This document shows positions 19,549-24,562 of a stretch of DNA of 24,562 bases, piece after piece. The stretch is from IMG/VR virus record IMGVR_UViG_3300024348_002438, positions 1 to 24,562 of that record. One strand, written 5' to 3'. Position numbers and translations under genes: made by a program. The notes beneath the pieces were generated by a model. That model had not been told where the DNA came from. It was given only the letters and a program-made list of their open reading frames with translations, and searched no databases. Source of the stretch: a virus. The stretch's first letter is position 1. Every line of letters begins with the position of its first letter.

Positions 19549-19712
19549 TTCACGCTTAAGCCCTTAAACCTATGTGCGGACTATGCAGACAAAACGGACA
19601 TTTTAAATACGTGTATCATACATATTAAAAATTTATTAACATTTTATGAAATCTAAAATAGCAGTGAACTAGGATTTATATTAATGGACCACAAAACCTA
19701 TTAAAATACAAA
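19549..19712. other. AT-rich divergent spacer
   Basis: No gene. It separates the minus block from the plus-strand sulfotransferase-like gene. No further motif seen. Confidence 0.6.
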
Positions 19713-19721
19713 TGCTATAAT
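19713..19721 (+). promoter_or_regulatory. extended -10 promoter for a leaderless gene
   Basis: TGCTATAAT, then six bases to ATG 19728. No clear -35. Confidence 0.7.
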
Positions 19722-19727
19722 TAAGAT

Positions 19728-20351
19728 ATGAGCCTAACACCAGTTATAATAAATTCTCCTCCTGGATCAGGCGGGATATTTGCAAGAGAGTTAATAAGAA
19801 ACAATTTAAAAGCAGAAGTGATTTGGCCACTACATCAGCTTGATGGGTTTAAAGAAGACTCTATTAACATATGCATAATAAGAAATCCATACGAATGCTT
19901 AGCATCAGGATTAGAGGCTGGATTTAGAGATAAAGATAGTAGAACTCAGGAAGAGCTTGATTGGTATGATCGAGATCCATATAATGCAACGCTAACAGTT
20001 TTGCCATTCACCTTAAAAATTTACAATGACTTTTTAGATGCTTGTGAAAATCTTGAATATGTTACTGCAATTAGTTTTGAATTTTTAACAGAAAATCCAG
20101 AAAAATTTTTAAAATATATTTCTGAAAAATTTAAAATTGATTTTAGACCTGAGCAAGAAAGGGTTTCTGCAGAAGATACTAAATTAATGATAGCAAGTAA
20201 TGAAAGTCATGGGACTAGAGTTCCACGTGAAACAACTGAAATGCGAAAAATAATGGATCCTGTAGTTAGTGAATATTCTGAAGTTAAAGATGCTTATGAT
20301 AGGCACCTTATACTAAAAAATACTATCCAGTTGACTGAAAATATGTTATAA
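19728..20351 (+). CDS. sulfotransferase-like P-loop protein
   Basis: The 207-residue protein has an N-terminal NSPPGSGGIFARELI, matching the 5'-phosphosulfate-binding loop of sulfotransferases, and IIRNPYECLASGLEAGF, matching the 3'-phosphate motif (R-x-P-x-x-x-x-x-S). It may transfer sulfate from PAPS to a carbohydrate or protein; the acceptor is unknown. No SD; leaderless by promoter position. Alternative: another P-loop kinase, since several sulfotransferase residues are not distinct. Confidence 0.72.
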   Translation: MSLTPVIINSPPGSGGIFARELIRNNLKAEVIWPLHQLDGFKEDSINICIIRNPYECLASGLEAGFRDKDSRTQEELDWYDRDPYNATLTVLPFTLKIYNDFLDACENLEYVTAISFEFLTENPEKFLKYISEKFKIDFRPEQERVSAEDTKLMIASNESHGTRVPRETTEMRKIMDPVVSEYSEVKDAYDRHLILKNTIQLTENML

Positions 20352-20352
20352 T
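20345..20352 (+). promoter_or_regulatory. extended -10 promoter for a leaderless gene
   Basis: TGTTATAAT from 20344-20345 to 20352, six bases before ATG 20359. TTGACT begins 16 bases before the -10. It overlaps the end of the sulfotransferase-like gene and would also serve tRNA-Ile and the SGNH gene. Confidence 0.65.
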
Positions 20353-20358
20353 CATATT

Positions 20359-20475
20359 ATGAAATGTGATTTCTGTGAAAACCCAAAGTATGTTGAGCGT
20401 ATCAACTCTAAAGGCATACTTGAAAACTTTTGCACGAACTGCATTGAAAAATTAGTAGCAAGCCGAATACGCTAG
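20359..20475 (+). CDS. 38-residue two-CxxC zinc-ribbon protein
   Basis: CDFC at residues 3-6 and CTNC near 24-27 form a classic four-Cys zinc ribbon. Leaderless start. Role unknown. Confidence 0.72.
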   Translation: MKCDFCENPKYVERINSKGILENFCTNCIEKLVASRIR

Positions 20476-20481
20476 TCCCTA

Positions 20482-20556
20482 GGGGATATAGCTTAATCTG
20501 GTTAAAGCACTTGTCTTATATACAATAGATTCTGGGTTCAAATCCCAGTATCCCTA
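20482..20556 (+). tRNA. tRNA-Ile(TAT), reads AUA
   Basis: The acceptor GGGGATA pairs with TATCCCT (one G-T). D stem GCTT/AAGC, anticodon loop CTTATAT giving TAT, T arm CTGGG/TTCAAAT/CCCAG, discriminator A. The anticodon stem has one C-T mismatch at its base. 75 bases, no CCA. Most bacteria read AUA with a lysidine-modified CAU tRNA, so a TAT anticodon is notable. Confidence 0.85.
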
Positions 20557-20570
20557 CAATGGAGTTATAT

Positions 20571-21236
20571 ATGAAAAACATCTATATGCTTAGTGATTGT
20601 CACTTATCTAGAGCCATAGAGCACTACTATCCAGAAAAGCATGATGTCACATTTATTCCTTGGCCTAAAGCTGGACTTAAGATGCATGCATTCAGTATTG
20701 AAAAAATGCGGGAAGAAAAAGAAATGTCATCTGGAGTTGAATTTACAAGAACTGTTAATCATTTGCCACAACCAATATCAATTGTTAAAGATGATGGCAT
20801 ATTAGCTTTATGGATGGGATATGTAGATACTAGAACTTTCTTGCCTAGATATCAAAATGCAGATGTTACAGTAAAAAACTTTATCGACAATATTAAATTA
20901 AACTTTCCTAATTCTCGTGTTGTGATTATAGAGCCATTACCTCAGTTTACTGAGATGCTGCTAAAGCATGAAGGAATTAGTCCTTACTACACACATGAGC
21001 AGAGGATAGATCAGAATAGAGAGTTCTTGGCTGCATTACACAAGTATTCAAGTGAAGCGGGATTCGAAATAATTATTACTCAGCAGGATATACTAGATGC
21101 ATTAGGAGTTCCTGAACTAACTCCATCTATGACACATACAGATGCTCCTCATCCAGTAGATGGATTAAAGCCTGAGTACATGGAAAAGATCTGGAAGCTA
21201 TTCTCAGATAAACTTAGTATAATTGCAGTTGACTAG
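20571..21236 (+). CDS. SGNH/GDSL hydrolase-like protein
   Basis: The 221-residue protein begins MKNIYMLSDCHLSRA, where the SDCH block sits like SGNH block I (GDS). Near the C-terminus TDAPHPVDGLKPEYMEKIW carries the D-x-x-H of block V. Between them, a WMGYVDTR segment could be block II/III. Esterase or lipase activity on a cell-surface ester is possible, but the nucleophile Ser29 position is not typical. ATG 20571 follows GGAG by six bases, which I prefer over the upstream ATG 20559. Confidence 0.7.
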   Translation: MKNIYMLSDCHLSRAIEHYYPEKHDVTFIPWPKAGLKMHAFSIEKMREEKEMSSGVEFTRTVNHLPQPISIVKDDGILALWMGYVDTRTFLPRYQNADVTVKNFIDNIKLNFPNSRVVIIEPLPQFTEMLLKHEGISPYYTHEQRIDQNREFLAALHKYSSEAGFEIIITQQDILDALGVPELTPSMTHTDAPHPVDGLKPEYMEKIWKLFSDKLSIIAVD

Positions 21237-21243
21237 GATATAT

Positions 21244-21372
21244 ATGAAGAAGATTTACGCAGGGATATTCCTAATTGCGACAGCAATCCTTACAGGAGCT
21301 ATGTTGTCTTCATTTTTAAAATGGGCGGGGGATAAAGAGATCTTTGATTTCGATGACGAATATGACCTATAA
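21244..21372 (+). CDS. 42-residue membrane protein
   Basis: Hydrophobic helix at residues 5-24 (YAGIFLIATAILTGAMLSS), then an acidic tail. AGGAT SD. Overlaps the next gene by 11 bases. Confidence 0.65.
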   Translation: MKKIYAGIFLIATAILTGAMLSSFLKWAGDKEIFDFDDEYDL

Positions 21373-21460
21373 GAAATGGAAAGTATATATCTATCTAATT
21401 AGATTCTCTATGACTCTTATCAGTCTAGTTATCGTCCTACTTGCTACTGGGAAAATTTAG
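21362..21460 (+). CDS. 32-residue membrane peptide
   Basis: Hydrophobic helix at about 12-29 with basic N-terminus (MTYKKWK). Paired with the preceding membrane peptide; a holin-like or other two-component role is possible but unsupported. Confidence 0.55.
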   Translation: MTYKKWKVYIYLIRFSMTLISLVIVLLATGKI

Positions 21461-21533
21461 AGTAATTACGTAAAGGGCTTTTTTGGCCCCTTCCCGCCCT
21501 TGGGTAGGCAAAGAGTCCAGAAATGGCTTAGAG

Positions 21534-21547
21534 AGCCTCTAGAGGCT
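21534..21547. repeat. perfect 14-bp palindrome
   Basis: AGCCTCTAGAGGCT, followed by TTTA. In the convergent gap; might act as a weak terminator for plus-strand genes. Confidence 0.4.
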
Positions 21548-21571
21548 TTATGAAGGGTATTTCAGATAATA

Positions 21572-21587
21572 TGTTCCACGTGAAACC
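21572..21587. promoter_or_regulatory. parS-like ParB-binding site
   Basis: TGTTCCACGTGAAACC matches the bacterial parS consensus TGTTTCACGTGAAACA at 14 of 16 positions, with the CACGTGAAAC core intact. In a 190-base convergent non-coding gap (21461-21650) with no other use evident. Confidence 0.65.
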
Positions 21588-21650
21588 ATATATTACAGTT
21601 GACTAGAATGTTCTTCTCTCGCGGCGCACTTTTTTCGCACTATATAGCGA

Positions 21651-22499
21651 TTAGTGTTCTTTAAATTCTCCCATAAATGCATCAGAAAGTTTTTCGCCTT
21701 CTAATCCAGAAGCCTGATATTTTTTAATCAGCTCTCTTGTAAATTGTGGGTTTTCTTTTAAAGGTTGCATCCACTTACCAATAAATTGCATAAATGTAAT
21801 GTCGTCTTTATCTTTAATCTGCTCATAATATTCTGGAGTCTTGTAGTTATAAAATGTTCCAGGATTATCTTCTGCTTTTAGCACAAAGTTTGAGAACGCA
21901 TATCTTCTTCCAGAAGAAACTGGCTCAACTCCATGTGCATGTGTGTTAAAAGCTCCATGAATAACAAGGTCGCCTCTTTCTGGCTTTATTCTTAACTGAT
22001 CTTCTTGCTTAACTGCATCTTGTCTAATTCCGTCTTTGTCTATGTTTACATAGAATATTTCTCCGCCTTCAAAATCGCCAAAGTATGCTACTAGGCCAAA
22101 ATCAAGCTCGCAGCAAGTCTTCCATACGTCAACTTGTGACAGTCTGTGGCACTCGCCTTTTCCAGGAGAGTCTGAGTGAGTAAACATTCCCTCATTCATT
22201 TCTGGAGTGATAATTAATACGTTTCCTTGTGGGTGCATGACATACTCTGGATACAAAAGCTCGCTTGCTTTTTCCCAAAGCGGGTGAATAGATTGAAGAG
22301 GTGGGCTTATTTTATTAGAGTACCAGCTTATAAGCGTATCCATGTATTCTTGATCACATTTGTAGTCTTTAAGTTCTTCTTCAACCGTCTTACACTCTTC
22401 GTCAGTAAAAAATCCTTTAAATATAAAAACTCCGCTTTGGGTGCCATATTCATCTAAAAAGAATGAAGCCTTGATGCAATCTTCTCTATCGTAGAACAT
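21651..22499 (-). CDS. 2OG-Fe(II) oxygenase, prolyl 4-hydroxylase-like (copy 4)
   Basis: The largest of the four at 282 residues. Iron ligands H108 and D110 (FTHSDSPGKG) and H189 (THAHGVEP), with R198/R199 (SGRRYAFSNF). A 90-residue N-terminal part (FKGFFTDEECKTVEEELKDY) resembles P4H N-terminal regions. The DFEGGEIFY strand precedes the distal His. Alone among the four it is on the minus strand, in an operon with a Cys/His small protein. Confidence 0.88.
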   Translation of the reverse strand: MFYDREDCIKASFFLDEYGTQSGVFIFKGFFTDEECKTVEEELKDYKCDQEYMDTLISWYSNKISPPLQSIHPLWEKASELLYPEYVMHPQGNVLIITPEMNEGMFTHSDSPGKGECHRLSQVDVWKTCCELDFGLVAYFGDFEGGEIFYVNIDKDGIRQDAVKQEDQLRIKPERGDLVIHGAFNTHAHGVEPVSSGRRYAFSNFVLKAEDNPGTFYNYKTPEYYEQIKDKDDITFMQFIGKWMQPLKENPQFTRELIKKYQASGLEGEKLSDAFMGEFKEH

Positions 22500-22633
22500 T
22501 ATTTTCTTACCACCTTTTTTATAATTTTTTCAAACAAGGATTCTTGCTTGTGATGATCTTTAATGCTACATGCGCCATCGCAGTTATGATTAAACTGTGG
22601 GCTAGCCATAAACTTAGCAAAATGATGAGCCAT
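22499..22633 (-). CDS. 44-residue Cys/His protein
   Basis: HNCDGACSIKDHHK is a possible metal site; basic C-terminus. Its stop overlaps the oxygenase start by one base, so they are coupled. Confidence 0.65.
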   Translation of the reverse strand: MAHHFAKFMASPQFNHNCDGACSIKDHHKQESLFEKIIKKVVRK

Positions 22634-22642
22634 AGTAATTAT

Positions 22643-22651
22643 ATTATAGCA
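22643..22651 (-). promoter_or_regulatory. extended -10 promoter, near-leaderless
   Basis: Minus strand TGCTATAAT, nine bases before ATG 22633, so only about three leader bases are predicted. Confidence 0.62.
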
Positions 22652-22653
22652 TG

Positions 22654-22686
22654 CAAAACCCCTACAGAGGCGGATCCGTAGGGGTT
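22654..22686 (-). terminator. intrinsic terminator
   Basis: AACCCCTAC (22657-22665) pairs perfectly with GTAGGGGTT (22678-22686); minus-strand TTTT follows. It ends the transglycosylase operon. Confidence 0.8.
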
Positions 22687-22703
22687 ATGTGCATCTTCAT
22701 GCA

Positions 22704-22730
22704 TACGTCAGGATTGACTCAACTGACGTA
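22704..22730. repeat. 8-bp inverted repeat
   Basis: TACGTCAG / 11-base spacer / CTGACGTA. Either a second terminator stem or an operator. The rest of 22731-22767 is AT-rich without motif. Confidence 0.5.
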
Positions 22731-22767
22731 ATTATATGATAGTATATATATTATTAAAAATCAATAC

Positions 22768-22950
22768 TTAAAATATATTTTTTTCAAACATTTTTTCTAC
22801 AACTTGGGCCAACAAAAACTTAATAGATACAGAATATTCTATGTTTTTGGCGTCTGCCTCTTCTGCTGACATACCACTATTTATCATAGCTTCTTTATTA
22901 GCACTTTCAAACTCAGTTATCATAAAATTTAACAACTCTTCTTTATTCAT
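22768..22950 (-). CDS. 60-residue helical protein
   Basis: Fully helical, MSAEEADAKNIEYSVS central. Last gene before the terminator. Overlaps the upstream gene by eight bases. Confidence 0.68.
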   Translation of the reverse strand: MNKEELLNFMITEFESANKEAMINSGMSAEEADAKNIEYSVSIKFLLAQVVEKMFEKNIF

Positions 22951-23155
22951 TTTCTTCTCCTGGGTTAAAAGATGGGACTGGTCCTAATAGGTATCCCGCA
23001 TCATGATATTCAATTATTTTTTCTACATCTTTGGGATCCGCTACTTTACTAGCTATCAAACTAAGCAAATCATATATTCGGTGAAGCATTATGTAAGTAA
23101 CCATTGGTAGGCTATCTTCTAGGTTACTGGTTTCTGCCTTCTGGTCTTCCTGCAT
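22943..23155 (-). CDS. 70-residue hypothetical protein
   Basis: Acidic N-terminus, helix (YIMLHRIYDLLSLIASKV), then a Gly/Pro-rich tail. No family recognised. Confidence 0.66.
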   Translation of the reverse strand: MQEDQKAETSNLEDSLPMVTYIMLHRIYDLLSLIASKVADPKDVEKIIEYHDAGYLLGPVPSFNPGEENE

Positions 23156-23234
23156 CTTCCCACCAAATTTCTCTTCCCATAGAATCCGTAGTGGATACTA
23201 TGCTTGACTCAAACTCAATCTCTTTTTTGTCCAT
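23124..23234 (-). CDS. 36-residue peptide
   Basis: MDKKEIEFESSIVSTTDSMG then WWEDAG. Overlaps both neighbours, as is normal in this operon. Confidence 0.5.
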   Translation of the reverse strand: MDKKEIEFESSIVSTTDSMGREIWWEDAGRPEGRNQ

Positions 23235-23430
23235 TTACTAATTCTACTATATTTTCGTACTTTGCTATGCCCATTGTGTTTTTATAATTGCACTCAAGAC
23301 AGTATAAATAAATTAAAGAATCTCCGTCGCCATTACATTGAAGAGAGCCTTGATCCTGTGGGCATAATAGCTTAGGAACAAGGCCCTCTTCCGAAAGTTT
23401 AATGTATGTAGACACATATTGTATCCTCAT
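23215..23430 (-). CDS. 71-residue zinc-ribbon-like protein
   Basis: LLCPQDQGSLQCNG then YCLECNYKNTMG: a Cys-rich ribbon in the middle (C23, C32, C44, C47 region). AGAAAGGAAG SD. Follows the transglycosylase gene by 12 bases. Confidence 0.68.
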   Translation of the reverse strand: MRIQYVSTYIKLSEEGLVPKLLCPQDQGSLQCNGDGDSLIYLYCLECNYKNTMGIAKYENIVELVNGQKRD

Positions 23431-23442
23431 TACACTTCCTTT

Positions 23443-23991
23443 CTAATTTGTCGGGAACTTTAAATAAAATTCCTTTGCTCTTGGGGTTAAACCCTTCCAA
23501 GCTGTCCAATTTTCTCCGCCATTGGACATATGGTACGCTATCTCTGCATTTATAGTTGGGTCAAATAATAGTACGTTTGACTTTAAATTAAATTTTTCTT
23601 TACGATCTGTGCCGAGTGAACCCAACATATTGATCTGAAAAATTCCGTAAGAACTGTCTCCAGTATTCCTGTTACCATTGTATGCCATTGGTCGTCCGTT
23701 GGACTCCCTCTTGGCAATGGCCCAAGCCGTTTTAAGGGCTTTTCCTTCAAAGCCTACTGCTGCCAGTAGTTCTTTCAGTTCTGTGTCTGAAAGCATTTCT
23801 GAAGGCTTATAAACAGTATTGCTGTACTTCTCTAAGGTTTCTTTCTTAAGTTGTACTTCTGTCTTTGGTTTTACTATTAGAGCTTGAGCGGCTGGTGCAC
23901 CAACTGTATTCGAAAACAAAAACATTACTGTAATTGCAATCGCAGCATATTGATGAACAATATCGCTTAAACTTTTCTTTATATTCTCCAT
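23443..23991 (-). CDS. membrane-anchored lytic transglycosylase (SLT/lysozyme-like)
   Basis: 182 residues from this start. An N-terminal basic segment and a hydrophobic helix (YAAIAITVMFLFSNTVGAPAAQAL) give a signal or anchor. The catalytic part begins WAIAKRESNG with the Glu, followed by GDSSYGIFQINM and the NAEIAYHMSNGG helix: the SLT/lysozyme fold used by actinobacterial Rpf-like and phage cell-wall hydrolases. Likely cuts peptidoglycan for lysis or entry. ATG 23991 sits eight bases after GGAGG and is preferred over ATG 23997. Confidence 0.85.
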   Translation of the reverse strand: MENIKKSLSDIVHQYAAIAITVMFLFSNTVGAPAAQALIVKPKTEVQLKKETLEKYSNTVYKPSEMLSDTELKELLAAVGFEGKALKTAWAIAKRESNGRPMAYNGNRNTGDSSYGIFQINMLGSLGTDRKEKFNLKSNVLLFDPTINAEIAYHMSNGGENWTAWKGLTPRAKEFYLKFPTN

Positions 23992-24024
23992 TGGCATTTC
24001 CTCCTTTAGAGATAGCGAGATATA

Positions 24025-24054
24025 ATCATACCATTTGAATTAAGAACATGTCAA
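24025..24054 (-). promoter_or_regulatory. sigma-70-like promoter of the transglycosylase operon
   Basis: Minus strand: TTGACA (24054-24049), 18-base spacer, TATGAT (24030-24025). Confidence 0.7.
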
Positions 24055-24066
24055 ATCATTTTTCTC

Positions 24067-24094
24067 TTGACAAAGAATATGTAAATAGTATACT
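24067..24094 (+). promoter_or_regulatory. sigma-70-like promoter of the RNR gene
   Basis: TTGACA (24067-24072), 16-base spacer, TATACT (24089-24094). Predicted start is around 24101, where AGGGGGGTCGGGGGGTC begins. Confidence 0.75.
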
Positions 24095-24100
24095 TCCAAT

Positions 24101-24293
24101 AGGGGGGTCGGGGGGTCAGCAAATCAACAAAAATCAACATATATTATATATATGTATATATAGAGTATTATATATTATAGTTAACTAAAAAACAACAACA
24201 AAATTATTTTTCTTTTCTTTTATAAAAAAGTTTGATACACTTAGACTTCACTTAAAAAATAATTAATCCGTATGGCGGAAGAAAAGGCGACAA
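24101..24293 (+). other. long RNR leader with G-runs and AT tract
   Basis: About 190 bases: two G6 runs at the 5' end, TATATA-rich low complexity around 24138-24180, then A/T runs. No cobalamin riboswitch consensus was recognised, but it may hold RNA structure. Confidence 0.5.
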
Positions 24294-24562
24294 ATGAAAA
24301 ATACTATTGAAAATCCTTATGAAAACTTTATTGCACTATCAAGATATGCTAAATGGGTAGAAGCAGAAGGACGTAGAGAAACATGGGGAGAAACAGTAGA
24401 TAGATACTTTTCTTTTATGACTAACCACTTAGAAAAAAATCACAATTACATTCCAAATGAAAAGCTAGTTGCGGAATTAAAAGAGTTTGTTTTTGAACGA
24501 AATGTAATGCCCTCCATGAGATCTGTAATGACTTCTGGAGCAGCCCTTGAAAGAGATAATGT
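24294..24562 (+). CDS. nrdJ: class II (B12-dependent) ribonucleotide reductase, N-terminal part
   Basis: The first 89 residues match the start of adenosylcobalamin-dependent RTPR: ALSRYAKW-EGRRETWGETV, then VFERNVMPSMRSVMTSGAALERDN (compare the L. leichmannii YARWLPEKGRSENW and GRNLWISG segments). It reduces NTPs to dNTPs without oxygen, pairing with the dNMP kinase for nucleotide supply. ATG 24294 follows AAGG by seven bases. The window ends inside the gene. Confidence 0.9.
   Translation, partial: MKNTIENPYENFIALSRYAKWVEAEGRRETWGETVDRYFSFMTNHLEKNHNYIPNEKLVAELKEFVFERNVMPSMRSVMTSGAALERDN

Noticed and set aside
21473-21492. GGGCTTTTTTGGCCC as a plus-strand terminator
   Set aside because: Stem is only 4-5 bp and the T-run is in the loop, not after the stem.
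24138-24180. TATATA-rich tract as an origin
   Set aside because: Low complexity without iterons or DnaA boxes; not enough to claim an origin.
1-24562. CRISPR array, insertion sequence or integrase
   Set aside because: No regularly spaced identical repeats with unique spacers, no transposase or recombinase motif on either strand.

Overview
The window reads as part of an AT-rich genome of a tailed double-stranded DNA phage that infects an actinobacterium. There is no host housekeeping block, rRNA, integrase or transposase. Genes are short, tightly packed and overlap by 1-8 bases, and four tRNA genes are scattered among them. The actinobacterial signs are an AhpC/AhpD pair of mycobacterial type, an Lsr2-like mini-protein, a CxxC/CGHH zinc protein resembling DUF7455, a TIGR03299-type (DUF932) protein, many leaderless genes, and SD sequences of the GAAAGGAG type. 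The exact host cannot be read from this sequence. An AT-rich aquatic lineage is only a guess.

Layout. (1) 1-7553, plus strand: end of tRNA-Lys, ahpC-ahpD, a HAD phosphatase, a dNMP kinase, three 2OG-Fe(II) oxygenases, a glutathione-peroxidase-like protein, tRNA-Arg and many small zinc-binding or membrane proteins. (2) 7554-8115: AT-rich non-coding junction with a 10-bp-periodic repeat and a terminator. (3) 8116-19439, minus strand: about 45 very small genes in about a dozen operons, most starting from one stereotyped promoter, plus tRNA-Asp. (4) 19440-21460, plus strand: divergent control region, sulfotransferase-like gene, tRNA-Ile(UAU), SGNH-like gene and two small membrane proteins. (5) 21461-21650: convergent gap with a parS-like site. 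(6) 21651-23991, minus strand: a fourth 2OG-Fe(II) oxygenase, small proteins and a membrane-anchored lytic transglycosylase. (7) 24001-24562: divergent promoters and the start of a class II ribonucleotide reductase.

How it works together. The plus-strand genes fit host takeover: nucleotide supply (dNMP kinase, class II RNR), peroxide defence (AhpC, AhpD, GPx) and a family of oxygenases. The minus-strand block looks like an early or host-interaction region of unknown small proteins.

The main discovery is the regulation of the minus block. Twelve promoters share TGTC placed exactly 16 bases before the -10 hexamer. Nine also have a TGTGA-N6-TCACA (CRP/GlxR-type) palindrome upstream, and eight of these sit near -64, -74.5 or -85, one helical turn apart. 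This predicts a phage regulon that reads the host's CRP/GlxR. Plus-strand genes and a few others instead use TGnTATAAT followed 6 bases later by the start codon, which predicts leaderless mRNAs. DnaA boxes and a near-consensus parS site suggest further use of host replication and segregation proteins.
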